Positions 55,087-64,000 of a stretch of 64,000 nucleotides of DNA are shown here, piece by piece. The DNA is from Cytophaga sp. FL35 (lineage in GTDB: Bacteria > Bacteroidota > Bacteroidia > Flavobacteriales > Flavobacteriaceae), in contig NZ_JACSOH010000006.1 in NCBI RefSeq assembly GCF_014349235.1, positions 62,001-126,000 on the forward strand. Reading direction: 5' to 3'. The position numbers and the translations under genes are program-made. Position 1 is the stretch's first letter, and every line of letters starts with the position of its first letter. A model generated the notes under the pieces. That model had not been told where the DNA came from and did no database searches. It was given only the letters and a program-made list of their open reading frames with translations.

Positions 55087-56202
55087 ATGTTACCTCGTTT
55101 ACTTGTAGCTATTATTTTTGGATTTGGAACCTCATCTACCTTCTCGCAGAATTTGGTTCTGAATCCGAGTTTTGAAGCGTATACCCGTTGTCCGGAAAAA
55201 CTAGGGAACTTTAACATTGATGTTGATATTTGGACTACCCCCACCGGTGGTTCTACTGATTATTTTAATGGGTGCAGTACAAAAATGGGTACACCCAAAA
55301 ATTTTAATGGGGCTCAAGCTGCGGATTTTGGTAAAGGATATGCCGGACTTTATTTTTATGCTCCGGATGATTATAGGGAATACCTGCAGGCAGAACTTAA
55401 ATCTCCTTTGGTGGCGGGAACCAAGTATGAAGTCTCCTTTTATGTAAGTCTGGCCGAAAAATCAGATTTTGCTATTAAAGAGTTTGGTGCTCTTTTCTCC
55501 AGCCATAAAATTGAAAGTGATACTAAAAAGGAGTTTTCCAAACGCTTGTGGTATGAACACAAGGAAAATAGTTATACCTACTTGGAAATGGGCTACAGTA
55601 ATTTCTATTCGGATACCCAGGATTGGATTTTAGTGCATACCCAATTTGAAGCAAAGGGAGGGGAGCGTTTTATGATATTGGGCAATTTTAAAAATAATAG
55701 AAGAACTAGATTGTTCAAAACAAAGAAAAATGCCAAGCAGGGAGCATACTACTACATAGATATGGTGAAGGTGCTTGAAATTGAAGACTCACCCGGCAAT
55801 AAAGAACAATTGGAAGGTGATTCTTTGGACAAGAAAGAGTTTAAGGTGGGCGAGACCCATGTTTTCAGGAATGTTCTCTTTGTTTTTGATGAATTTCATC
55901 TAACTGAACTAGCTCAAACAGAACTCCTGCAAGTCTTGGAGTACCTGCAGGATAATTCAAAAATCGGTATTGTTATCAATGGCCATACGGACAATGTGGG
56001 CTCTAAATCCTATAATAAAAAATTATCCCAAAAAAGAGCACGGGCGGTGGCGTCCTTCTTGCAAGAAAAAGGCCTTTCTAAAAATCGGATTTCCTGGAAT
56101 GGCATGGGAGGTTCAAAGCCAGTATCCACAAACGATAGTGATGAAGGCAGAACCCTCAACCGCAGGGTTGAATTTATATTTCAAGAAATGTCTTCTAATT
56201 AA
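55087..56202 (+). CDS. OmpA-family outer-membrane protein with an N-terminal beta domain, 371 aa
   Basis: SPI signal MLPRLLVAIIFGFGTSSTFSQ. The N-terminal region (about residues 22-235: LVLNPSFEAYTRCPEKLGNF ... SFYVSLAEKSDFAIKEFG ... GGERFMILGNFKNNR) looks like a galactose-binding beta-sandwich found with OmpA in flavobacteria. The C-terminal OmpA domain (about 255-371) has GHTDNVGSKSYNKKLSQKRARAVASFLQEKGLSKNRISWNGMG and NRRVEFIF, the peptidoglycan-binding motif. It anchors the outer membrane to the cell wall. The upstream cytochrome gene is 66 bp away. Convergent with NIPSNAP. Confidence 0.87.
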   Translation: MLPRLLVAIIFGFGTSSTFSQNLVLNPSFEAYTRCPEKLGNFNIDVDIWTTPTGGSTDYFNGCSTKMGTPKNFNGAQAADFGKGYAGLYFYAPDDYREYLQAELKSPLVAGTKYEVSFYVSLAEKSDFAIKEFGALFSSHKIESDTKKEFSKRLWYEHKENSYTYLEMGYSNFYSDTQDWILVHTQFEAKGGERFMILGNFKNNRRTRLFKTKKNAKQGAYYYIDMVKVLEIEDSPGNKEQLEGDSLDKKEFKVGETHVFRNVLFVFDEFHLTELAQTELLQVLEYLQDNSKIGIVINGHTDNVGSKSYNKKLSQKRARAVASFLQEKGLSKNRISWNGMGGSKPVSTNDSDEGRTLNRRVEFIFQEMSSN

Positions 56203-56208
56203 AAATTA

Positions 56209-57000
56209 CTAGTAATCCGAGTACTCTGTTGGGTAGAGAAGTAATTTATCAGCCTTGTTCATGTTGTTTTTGTATTTGGGGTCGTGTACCAGCACGCCCC
56301 ATTTATCCGAACTAAAAAATGCTTCCCATTTGGCATCTCTCGTTTCCATATCCGTGAATGTGGTCATGTACATTAAGTTGGGCATTCTATCACCAGATAT
56401 AACTTCCCCGTAAAAAACCGCGTTAAATCCTAAGGATTCAAAGAGTTCTACTTCTCCGCCTGCATTGAACATATCCACTTTATTCCAATAAGTAGCCTCG
56501 GTGGGAGATTCGTAACTTCGTAGCTCATAGACTCTATCTTTCCTTTTCCCGGTAACCTTGGAGGCTCTCATTTGAGGCATTTCTCCAAATGCCCGCATCA
56601 AGGTAGAATTAATACGTTCATAGGGCGGGTTGTCATATTTGGCTTTGATGTAATCTTCCCCCGCAGCCATGTAGGTGGAGTCTTGGTCCAGTTTTTCCTC
56701 TAATTGCACAAATTGGTCGAGTGATGTAAATGGAATTAATACATAAATCTTATTTGCCAATAAATAATTGTTAGGTCTGTATTTGAAAACGCCCACGTTG
56801 TTGATTCCGGCCTTCTTGAGAGCGGGCAAATAAGCATTCTCCAGAAAGTTGTCCATCCTACTTTCTTGTTGTTCGTCTTTTAAAGTGTACATTTTTAATT
56901 GATAGTACTCCCTTTCAGTATTCTGGGATAGGCCTTCCTTTGCACACATAATAAAAAACAATGCTATGATGGCCAATTTGGCTGAGTTTAAAGTTTTCAT
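56209..57000 (-). CDS. Secreted NIPSNAP-family protein, 263 aa
   Basis: SPI signal MKTLNSAKLAIIALFFIMCAKEGLSQ. The mature part has the NIPSNAP/dimeric alpha-beta barrel pattern twice: EYYQLKMYTLKDEQQESRMDNFLENAYLPALKKAGINNVGVFK (about 30-75) and RVYELRSYESPTEATYWNKVDMFNAGGEVELFESLGFNAVFYGEVISGDRMPNLMYMTTF (about 155-215). Such repeats form ferredoxin-like folds. NIPSNAP proteins in Bacteroidota are secreted and of unknown function. The gene stands alone. Confidence 0.85.
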   Translation of the reverse strand: MKTLNSAKLAIIALFFIMCAKEGLSQNTEREYYQLKMYTLKDEQQESRMDNFLENAYLPALKKAGINNVGVFKYRPNNYLLANKIYVLIPFTSLDQFVQLEEKLDQDSTYMAAGEDYIKAKYDNPPYERINSTLMRAFGEMPQMRASKVTGKRKDRVYELRSYESPTEATYWNKVDMFNAGGEVELFESLGFNAVFYGEVISGDRMPNLMYMTTFTDMETRDAKWEAFFSSDKWGVLVHDPKYKNNMNKADKLLLYPTEYSDY

Positions 57001-57081
57001 TTGTTCAGTTTAAGTTTGAAAGTGAATAAACTTAATGAAGATGGGCCAATAAACCTATTGCAGGCCTTAATTATTTAAAGT

Positions 57082-57110
57082 TTGGCGAAGGAGATAAAAT
57101 AGTATCTTTA
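57082..57110 (+). promoter_or_regulatory. Promoter (TTG-N18-TATCTTTA) of a secreted protein gene
   Basis: TTG at 57082-57084, 18 bp, then TATCTTTA at 57103-57110 (one mismatch to TAnnTTTG). The ATG of the next gene is 22 bp downstream. Confidence 0.5.
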
Positions 57111-57132
57111 AGAAAACTTAAAAATTAAATCC

Positions 57133-57558
57133 ATGAAAAATGCTTTGAAGAAAATAGCTTTTGGTCTTCTTTGTTTGTCTTTTTTTTCGGTCAATTTGAT
57201 TCAAGCTTCTAGCGAACAATCAAAATATTCTGATATAGAGTTTCGTAATCCGTTGATTGCGGATGGTCTTGTGGGCATTTGGAAATATACGGTGGTAAGT
57301 GCACCTCTTGAATATAGCTCAGGCGTCATAGTCATCAGCCAAAAAGATAAAGATTATGGAGTAGAAGTTGAATTGAGCGGAGCAACTTTAAAAGGTTACA
57401 ATGTGCAGGTGGTCGGTGCCAAAATTACTTTTGATGTAAATGTGGAAGGAACTGTTTTCTCTGTAGCCTTAACTGCTGAGGGGGATTCTATATCTGGAGA
57501 AAGTTCTTCTTATGACGGTACCTACCAAATTACTGGTTCTAGAATCACCCCGAAATAA
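57133..57558 (+). CDS. Secreted protein of unknown function, 141 aa
   Basis: Signal MKNALKKIAFGLLCLSFFSVNLIQA. The mature protein appears lipocalin-like or beta-barrel: LVGIWKYTVVSAPLEYSSGVIVISQKDKDYGVEVELSGATLKGYNVQVVGAKITFDVNVEGTVFSVALTAEGDSISGESSSYDGTYQITGSR. The GxW plus alternating strands and S-G-x-Y-x-G-T-Y ending are suggestive of a small lipid-binding beta structure, without proof. It has its own promoter and lies between NIPSNAP and the amidohydrolase gene. Confidence 0.65.
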   Translation: MKNALKKIAFGLLCLSFFSVNLIQASSEQSKYSDIEFRNPLIADGLVGIWKYTVVSAPLEYSSGVIVISQKDKDYGVEVELSGATLKGYNVQVVGAKITFDVNVEGTVFSVALTAEGDSISGESSSYDGTYQITGSRITPK

Positions 57559-57597
57559 AAAAACTTACATCCGCCAACTATTTTTTACACCTCACTA

Positions 57598-59217
57598 ATG
57601 ATTAGATATTTTTTCCTTTCTATTGGCCTCATTTTTCTTTCTTGTCAACCTACCAAGCAAGAGGTAGATTTGCTGGTAATTAATGCTAACGTGTATACGG
57701 TAGATGAGAAATTTAATACCGTAGAGGCCTTTGCCATCAAGGAAGGTAAATTTGTAGCTGCAGGAACTACTAAAGAAATAACGGATAGATTTACGGCAGC
57801 TGAGGTCGTAAATGCTGATGGAAAAGCCATAACTCCAGGTCTTATAGATGCCCATTGTCACTTTTATCGATTGGGTCTGGACCAACAAACGGTAGATTTG
57901 GTGGGTACCAAAAGTTATCAAGAAGTATTGGAGAGGGTTCAGGCCTTTCAAAAGAAAAACCCCTCTAATTTTATCATTGGAAGAGGCTGGGATCAGAATG
58001 ATTGGGAAGTAAAGGAATTTCCAAACAAAAAGGAGCTGGATGAACTATTTCCGGATACACCGGTTTCTTTAAGTCGTATAGACGGCCATGCATTATTGGT
58101 GAATTCTGCCGCTTTAAAATTGGCGGGAATCAATAATAATACCAAGGTTGATGGTGGTGAAATCGTCAAATATGGCAATGAAATTACGGGTGTTCTAATA
58201 GACAACCCTATGACGTTAATAGATTCCATAACTCCAGCACCTAATTTGCAAACAAGAATTAAGGCATTGAAAGATGCCGAAGCTATCTGTCTTTCTTACG
58301 GATTGACAACCGTGAACGATGCAGGGATAGACCGCTCTACCATAGAATTGATCGATAGCCTTCAGCAGATAGGTGAACTCAGTATTAGGATGTACGCTAT
58401 GATCAGCAATAATCCAAAGGAGGTAGATTATTTTTTGGAGAAGGGTCCTGTTAAAACGGAGAAATTAAATGTGCGCTCAGTAAAAGTTTATGGCGATGGG
58501 GCCTTGGGGTCAAGGGGAGCTGCGTTAAAAGAGCCTTACTCTGATAAACACCAACATTTTGGCGCCATGGTAACTCCCGTAAATGAAATAGCGGATTTGG
58601 CAAAAAAGTTATCGGTAACCGAGTTTCAAATGAATACCCACGCCATTGGCGATTCTGCGAATGCGGTGGTTTTAAGGGCCTACAAAAATGCTCTTGAAGG
58701 GAAAACCAATAAAAGATGGAAGGTGGAACATGCGCAAGTTATTGATGAGGAAGATTTTGATTATTTTGAAAAAGGGATTATACCATCGGTACAGCCCACC
58801 CACGCTACTAGCGACATGTATTGGGCAGAGGACCGTTTGGGAGAAAAGCGCATACAAGGAGCCTATGCCTATAAATCATTACTTAACAAAGCCGGCATGG
58901 TGGCCTTGGGTACCGATTTTCCAGTGGAGCAAGTGAGTCCATTTCTAACTTTTTATGCGGCTGTGGCAAGACAGGATTTGGAACAATTTCCAGAGGGTGG
59001 TTTTCAGAATGAAAATGCCTTGAGTAGGAAGGAAGCATTGCGCGGTATGACTATATGGGCGGCTTACTCCAACTTTGAGGAAAATGAAAAGGGAAGTATT
59101 GAGCCCGGAAAAATGGCGGATTTTGTTATATATGAAAAGGATATGATGCAAGTACCCTTAACTGAAATTCCTAAAACAAAGGTGCTAGCTACTTATATTG
59201 GCGGAGTAAAGATGTAA
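57598..59217 (+). CDS. Amidohydrolase lipoprotein (YtcJ-like), 539 aa
   Basis: SPII signal MIRYFFLSIGLIFLSC (Cys16). The metal-dependent amidohydrolase domain shows GLIDAHCHFYRLG (HxH metal ligands), SRIDGHALLVNSAAL, VKVYGDGALGSRGAALKEPY, TEFQMNTHAIGDSANAVVLRAY, VEHAQVI and VALGTDFPVEQVSPFLTFYAAVAR. These are the YtcJ-like amidohydrolase signatures (family about 530-560 residues). Such enzymes hydrolyse amide or formamide bonds; the substrate here is unknown. It is periplasmic or on the outer membrane. A bidirectional terminator follows. Confidence 0.88.
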   Translation: MIRYFFLSIGLIFLSCQPTKQEVDLLVINANVYTVDEKFNTVEAFAIKEGKFVAAGTTKEITDRFTAAEVVNADGKAITPGLIDAHCHFYRLGLDQQTVDLVGTKSYQEVLERVQAFQKKNPSNFIIGRGWDQNDWEVKEFPNKKELDELFPDTPVSLSRIDGHALLVNSAALKLAGINNNTKVDGGEIVKYGNEITGVLIDNPMTLIDSITPAPNLQTRIKALKDAEAICLSYGLTTVNDAGIDRSTIELIDSLQQIGELSIRMYAMISNNPKEVDYFLEKGPVKTEKLNVRSVKVYGDGALGSRGAALKEPYSDKHQHFGAMVTPVNEIADLAKKLSVTEFQMNTHAIGDSANAVVLRAYKNALEGKTNKRWKVEHAQVIDEEDFDYFEKGIIPSVQPTHATSDMYWAEDRLGEKRIQGAYAYKSLLNKAGMVALGTDFPVEQVSPFLTFYAAVARQDLEQFPEGGFQNENALSRKEALRGMTIWAAYSNFEENEKGSIEPGKMADFVIYEKDMMQVPLTEIPKTKVLATYIGGVKM

Positions 59218-59236
59218 GATTCCGAAAACTGCAAAT

Positions 59237-59267
59237 AAAAAACCCAAGGCTTTTAGCCTTGGGTTTT
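59237..59267. terminator. Bidirectional terminator between amidohydrolase and DUF2911 genes
   Basis: A perfect stem AAAACCCAAGGC / GCCTTGGGTTTT with a five-base loop and A/T tracts on both sides, placed between convergent genes. Confidence 0.88.
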
Positions 59268-59287
59268 GTGTATAGATAGTAAATAAA

Positions 59288-59836
59288 TTACATTTTGGTA
59301 AAAGTGATAGGTACGGCTACTCTTGTTTTGTCCCAACCCATTACGAGTGATGCACCGTCTCCAGTTTCTTGAAAGGTAACGGAAAATTCTTCTAAAGAGT
59401 CACCTTCTGATTTAGAGATACCTGATACACGCGCAACATCTGCACTTTCATCATAGGAGTAAGAGCCCCATTGGTTCAAGTTTTTGTTAAGTACTACCGT
59501 CCACTCCTTTTCACCAGGAATAGTGAATAAAGAATAAGTGCCTGCCTTGATATCCTTACCGCCAAAATTGGCATCTGTGTAAAATGTAATTTCAGGAGCT
59601 TCGTTGGCACCCGTTCTCCAAACTTTGCCAGCGGGAGCAAGTTCTGCAAGGGAACGACCCTTTAATTGAGGTCTGCTATAAATAACCCTTACGGATTTAT
59701 TGGCAACTTTATAGTCGTTGGGAAAAGACGCCATGTCCATAGGACTTTTGTCCAAACCGCTGAACTTCTGTGCGGTGGCATCGATTGAGAAAAACATGGC
59801 TATTGCCAAAAATGCGATAAGAGATACTTTTTTCAT
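59288..59836 (-). CDS. Secreted DUF2911 protein, 182 aa
   Basis: SPI signal MKKVSLIAFLAIAMFFSIDATAQ. The DUF2911 pattern is clear: VRVIYSRPQLKGRSLAELAPAGKVWRTGANEAPEITFYTDANFGGKDIKAGTYSLFTIPGEKEWTVVLNKNLNQWGSYSYDES and the terminal VPITFTKM. The family is about 180-280 residues and restricted mostly to Bacteroidota. No function is known. Monocistronic. Confidence 0.88.
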   Translation of the reverse strand: MKKVSLIAFLAIAMFFSIDATAQKFSGLDKSPMDMASFPNDYKVANKSVRVIYSRPQLKGRSLAELAPAGKVWRTGANEAPEITFYTDANFGGKDIKAGTYSLFTIPGEKEWTVVLNKNLNQWGSYSYDESADVARVSGISKSEGDSLEEFSVTFQETGDGASLVMGWDKTRVAVPITFTKM

Positions 59837-60074
59837 GATAAAATAAATGTTTTAATAAAACTACTTAGTTAACAATTTAATCTTTCCTAAAGAGTCGTTA
59901 AAATTACTCCTTCTTACACAATCTTCAATTTTTAAATGAATTAAAGTCTATTTTATACAGTTTGAATTGGAATTGATTTAAAAAGTTTCAATGTGTAGTT
60001 AAAAATTAAATAATGTTTTTTAATTGAAAGATTAGGTTCATCTTTGCTTTCAAATTACAAATAATCATTTTGTT

Positions 60075-61745
60075 ATGTGTGGAATTGTATGTGCCTTTGA
60101 TTTAAAGGAGAATTCAGATGTTTTAAGACCGCAGTTGTTAGAAATGTCTAAAAAAGTAAGACATCGCGGTCCGGATTGGAGCGGTATCTATGCAGATGAG
60201 AAAGCCATTCTTGCCCATGAGCGTTTGGCTATTGTAGACCCAGCTTCAGGAAAGCAGCCGTTGTTGAGTGAAAATGGAAAGTTGATTTTAGCTGCCAATG
60301 GTGAAATTTATAATCACCGGGAACTTAGAAAACAATTTGAAGGAAAATATAATTTTAAAACAGATTCTGATTGTGAGGTCATATTGGCCCTATATCAAGA
60401 AAAAGGGGCGGACTTCATAGATGAAATGAACGGTATTTTTGGTTTTGCCATCTATGACGCGGAAAATGATTCCTACTTTATAGCTCGTGACCATATGGGT
60501 ATCATTCCACTTTATATTGGGTGGGATCAGAATGGAACGTTCTATGTTGCTTCGGAATTAAAAGCTTTAGAAGGAACGTGCTCTAAAATTGAATTGTTTC
60601 CTCCAGGTCATTACTTACATAGTGATGATGGTGAGTTCAAAAGATGGTATTCAAGGGATTGGATGGAGTACGATGCCGTTAAGGAAAACGAAACCAGTAT
60701 TCAGGCCATAAAAGAGGCCTTGGAAGCAGCTGTGCATCGTCAATTAATGTCCGATGTGCCTTACGGGGTATTGTTGTCCGGAGGTCTTGATTCCTCTGTA
60801 ACTTCGGCCATTGCCAAAAAATACGCCCAAAAAAGAGTAGAATCAGATGATACAACCGATGCTTGGTGGCCACAATTGCACTCCTTCTCAGTAGGTCTGG
60901 AAGGTTCCCCAGATTTGGCTGCCGCTCAAAAAGTGGCCGATCATATTGGTACCGTTCATCATGAGATTAAATTTACCATACAGGAAGGTTTAGACGCTAT
61001 TAAGGATGTTATATATAACTTGGAAACCTATGATATTACCACCATTCGTGCTTCCACACCAATGTACTTAATGGCACGCGTCATCAAATCCATGGGTATC
61101 AAAATGGTACTTTCAGGTGAAGGGGCAGATGAGCTGTTTGGCGGATATCTCTACTTCCATAAAGCGCCAAACGCACAGGAGTTTCATGAAGAGACCGTTC
61201 GTAAGTTGAGCAAATTGCATATGTATGACTGTCTTCGTGCCAACAAATCTTTGGCGGCTTGGGGTATAGAAGGTCGTGTGCCATTTTTGGATAAGGAATT
61301 TATGGACGTGGCCATGAGCATTAATCCGCAGGATAAAATGATCAACGGCGAACGTATGGAAAAGTGGGTGGTACGTAAGGCGTTTGAGGATTATTTACCA
61401 GAAAGCGTTGCGTGGAGACAGAAAGAACAGTTCTCAGATGGTGTAGGTTATAGCTGGATAGACACTTTAAAGGAGGTTGTAAATATAGAAGTTACTGATG
61501 AGCAGTTGGCCAATGCAAAATACAGGTTCCCTATTCAGACCCCGACTTCAAAGGAGGAATTCTATTACCGCTCCATATTTGAGTCCCATTTTCCATCGGA
61601 TGCTGCGGCATTGAGCGTACCTCAAGAGGCTTCCGTTGCCTGTAGTACACAGATTGCTTTGGAGTGGGATGAGGCGTTTAAAAATATGAACGACCCTTCC
61701 GGTAGAGCTGTTGCTAAGGTTCACACAGATGCCTATGTGAAATAA
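60075..61745 (+). CDS. asnB: Asparagine synthase (glutamine-hydrolysing), 556 aa
   Basis: It makes asparagine from aspartate, glutamine and ATP. The N-terminal class II glutaminase starts with Met-Cys (MCGIVCAF, Cys2 the nucleophile) and includes ANGEIYNHRELR and DSDCEVILALYQEKG. The synthetase domain has the PP-loop LLSGGLDSSVTSAIAKK (about residue 235), FSVGLEGSPDLAAA, VVLSGEGADELFGGYLYFHKAP, and LRANKSLAAWGIEGRVPFLDKEF. Length matches AsnB. The leader is long and AT-rich, with a weak CATCTTTG element near 60039. A terminator follows. Confidence 0.96.
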   Translation: MCGIVCAFDLKENSDVLRPQLLEMSKKVRHRGPDWSGIYADEKAILAHERLAIVDPASGKQPLLSENGKLILAANGEIYNHRELRKQFEGKYNFKTDSDCEVILALYQEKGADFIDEMNGIFGFAIYDAENDSYFIARDHMGIIPLYIGWDQNGTFYVASELKALEGTCSKIELFPPGHYLHSDDGEFKRWYSRDWMEYDAVKENETSIQAIKEALEAAVHRQLMSDVPYGVLLSGGLDSSVTSAIAKKYAQKRVESDDTTDAWWPQLHSFSVGLEGSPDLAAAQKVADHIGTVHHEIKFTIQEGLDAIKDVIYNLETYDITTIRASTPMYLMARVIKSMGIKMVLSGEGADELFGGYLYFHKAPNAQEFHEETVRKLSKLHMYDCLRANKSLAAWGIEGRVPFLDKEFMDVAMSINPQDKMINGERMEKWVVRKAFEDYLPESVAWRQKEQFSDGVGYSWIDTLKEVVNIEVTDEQLANAKYRFPIQTPTSKEEFYYRSIFESHFPSDAAALSVPQEASVACSTQIALEWDEAFKNMNDPSGRAVAKVHTDAYVK

Positions 61746-61771
61746 TTAAGTTTGTGTTTGTTATAATAATG

Positions 61772-61800
61772 CCCCGTCTACTTGAAGGCGGGGTTTTTTT
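61772..61800 (+). terminator. Terminator of asnB
   Basis: CCCCGTC / GGCGGGG with an eight-base loop (one G-U pair) followed by seven T lies about 25 bp after the asnB stop. Confidence 0.88.
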
Positions 61801-61866
61801 GTGTTTAGGGAGTGCCAATTTTTATGGATTTTTAATGCGCGCTGGAGTGGAAATCCGGAACAGGAT

Positions 61867-61889
61867 TTTTCCACAAATATTGTTGATAA
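61867..61889. promoter_or_regulatory. Two DnaA-box-like 9-mers upstream of gyrB
   Basis: TTTTCCACA at 61867-61875 and TGTTGATAA (reverse complement TTATCAACA) at 61881-61889 each differ by one base from the DnaA box TTATCCACA and face each other 5 bp apart in AT-rich DNA. Confidence 0.3.
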
Positions 61890-61937
61890 CTTAGAGTTAA
61901 TGTAGTGCTAAAAACCCATATTCTATAGGGTATTCCG

Positions 61938-61945
61938 TATATTTG
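61938..61945 (+). promoter_or_regulatory. -7 box TATATTTG of gyrB
   Basis: TATATTTG matches TAnnTTTG exactly and lies 41 bp before the gyrB start. There is no TTG at the -33 distance, so it may be weak or activated. Confidence 0.45.
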
Positions 61946-61970
61946 CTAGATTGCCAAAATGTAAGTTTAA

Positions 61971-63941
<1,971 letters not shown>

Positions 63942-63967
63942 GAAGTTAGACTTTCACAACATAAATT

Positions 63968-63996
63968 CGTCCGCCACTTGGCGGACGTTTTATTTT
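63968..63996 (+). terminator. Terminator of gyrB
   Basis: A perfect eight-pair stem CGTCCGCC / GGCGGACG with an ACTT loop is followed by TTTTATTTT, 27 bp after the stop codon. Confidence 0.92.
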
Positions 63997-64000
63997 AGGG

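Overview
The window is an AT-rich stretch of a Bacteroidota chromosome, most likely a marine member of the Flavobacteriaceae of the Zobellia/Maribacter type. The evidence is a type IX secretion sorting domain on a large glycosidase-like protein, three secreted sulfatases, many SPII lipoproteins, TAnnTTTG-type -7 promoter boxes, a TonB receptor with a CarboxypepD_reg-like extension, and a tmRNA whose tag (GESNYALAA) is of the flavobacterial kind. The genus is inference. No phage, IS element, CRISPR array, rRNA or tRNA was found.

Layout. (1) 1-4500: small stress-type genes (DUF1328 membrane peptide, PA2169-like four-helix protein, DUF2945/HVA1 protein, topoisomerase IB, hemerythrin-like protein, tiny membrane protein) and a DUF2807 secreted protein. 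(2) 4500-17000: two complete tripartite RND efflux systems on opposite strands, separated by an acidic secreted protein of 137 residues. (3) 17000-22400: a short secreted protein, a minimal BLUF blue-light sensor, a 1117-residue DUF5060/DUF4038-malectin-LamG protein with a T9SS tail, and a DUF2188 protein. (4) 22700-25110: ssrA (tmRNA), preceded by a GC-rich structured segment that is probably an undescribed or Flavo-type ncRNA, then a lysine/alanine-dehydrogenase-like gene lying between two ACCAACA heptamer arrays. (5) 25100-34400: two sulfatases, outer-membrane phospholipase A, a DUF1801 protein, a threonine dehydratase/serine racemase-type enzyme, a MarR-GNAT fusion and a DUF3857 protein. 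(6) 34478-39120: a siderophore-uptake operon (TonB receptor, DUF3325, DUF3649, PepSY-TM) whose last gene is broken by a one-base shift in a T6 run. (7) 39160-48340: kdsA, typA, a short-chain dehydrogenase, a DUF6503-like lipoprotein, polyphosphate glucokinase, a third sulfatase, a membrane-anchored Nudix protein and ftsE. (8) 48500-56200: a TPR/outer-membrane-barrel pair, a diheme cytochrome with thrombospondin-3-like calcium repeats, and an OmpA-family protein. (9) 56200-64000: NIPSNAP, a secreted 141-residue protein, an amidohydrolase, DUF2911, asnB and gyrB.

How the genes fit together: housekeeping genes (typA, gyrB, kdsA, asnB, ftsE, ssrA) alternate with envelope and nutrient functions. 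The sulfatases and the DUF4038 protein point to use of sulfated algal or plant-type polysaccharides, but no SusC/SusD pair is present, so this is not a canonical polysaccharide-utilisation locus. The RND pumps, siderophore receptor operon, OMPLA and OmpA-like protein all serve the outer membrane. The least explained elements are the structured RNA upstream of ssrA, the paired heptamer arrays, the frameshifted PepSY gene, the Nudix protein with a degenerate active site, and the barrel protein without a visible plug.
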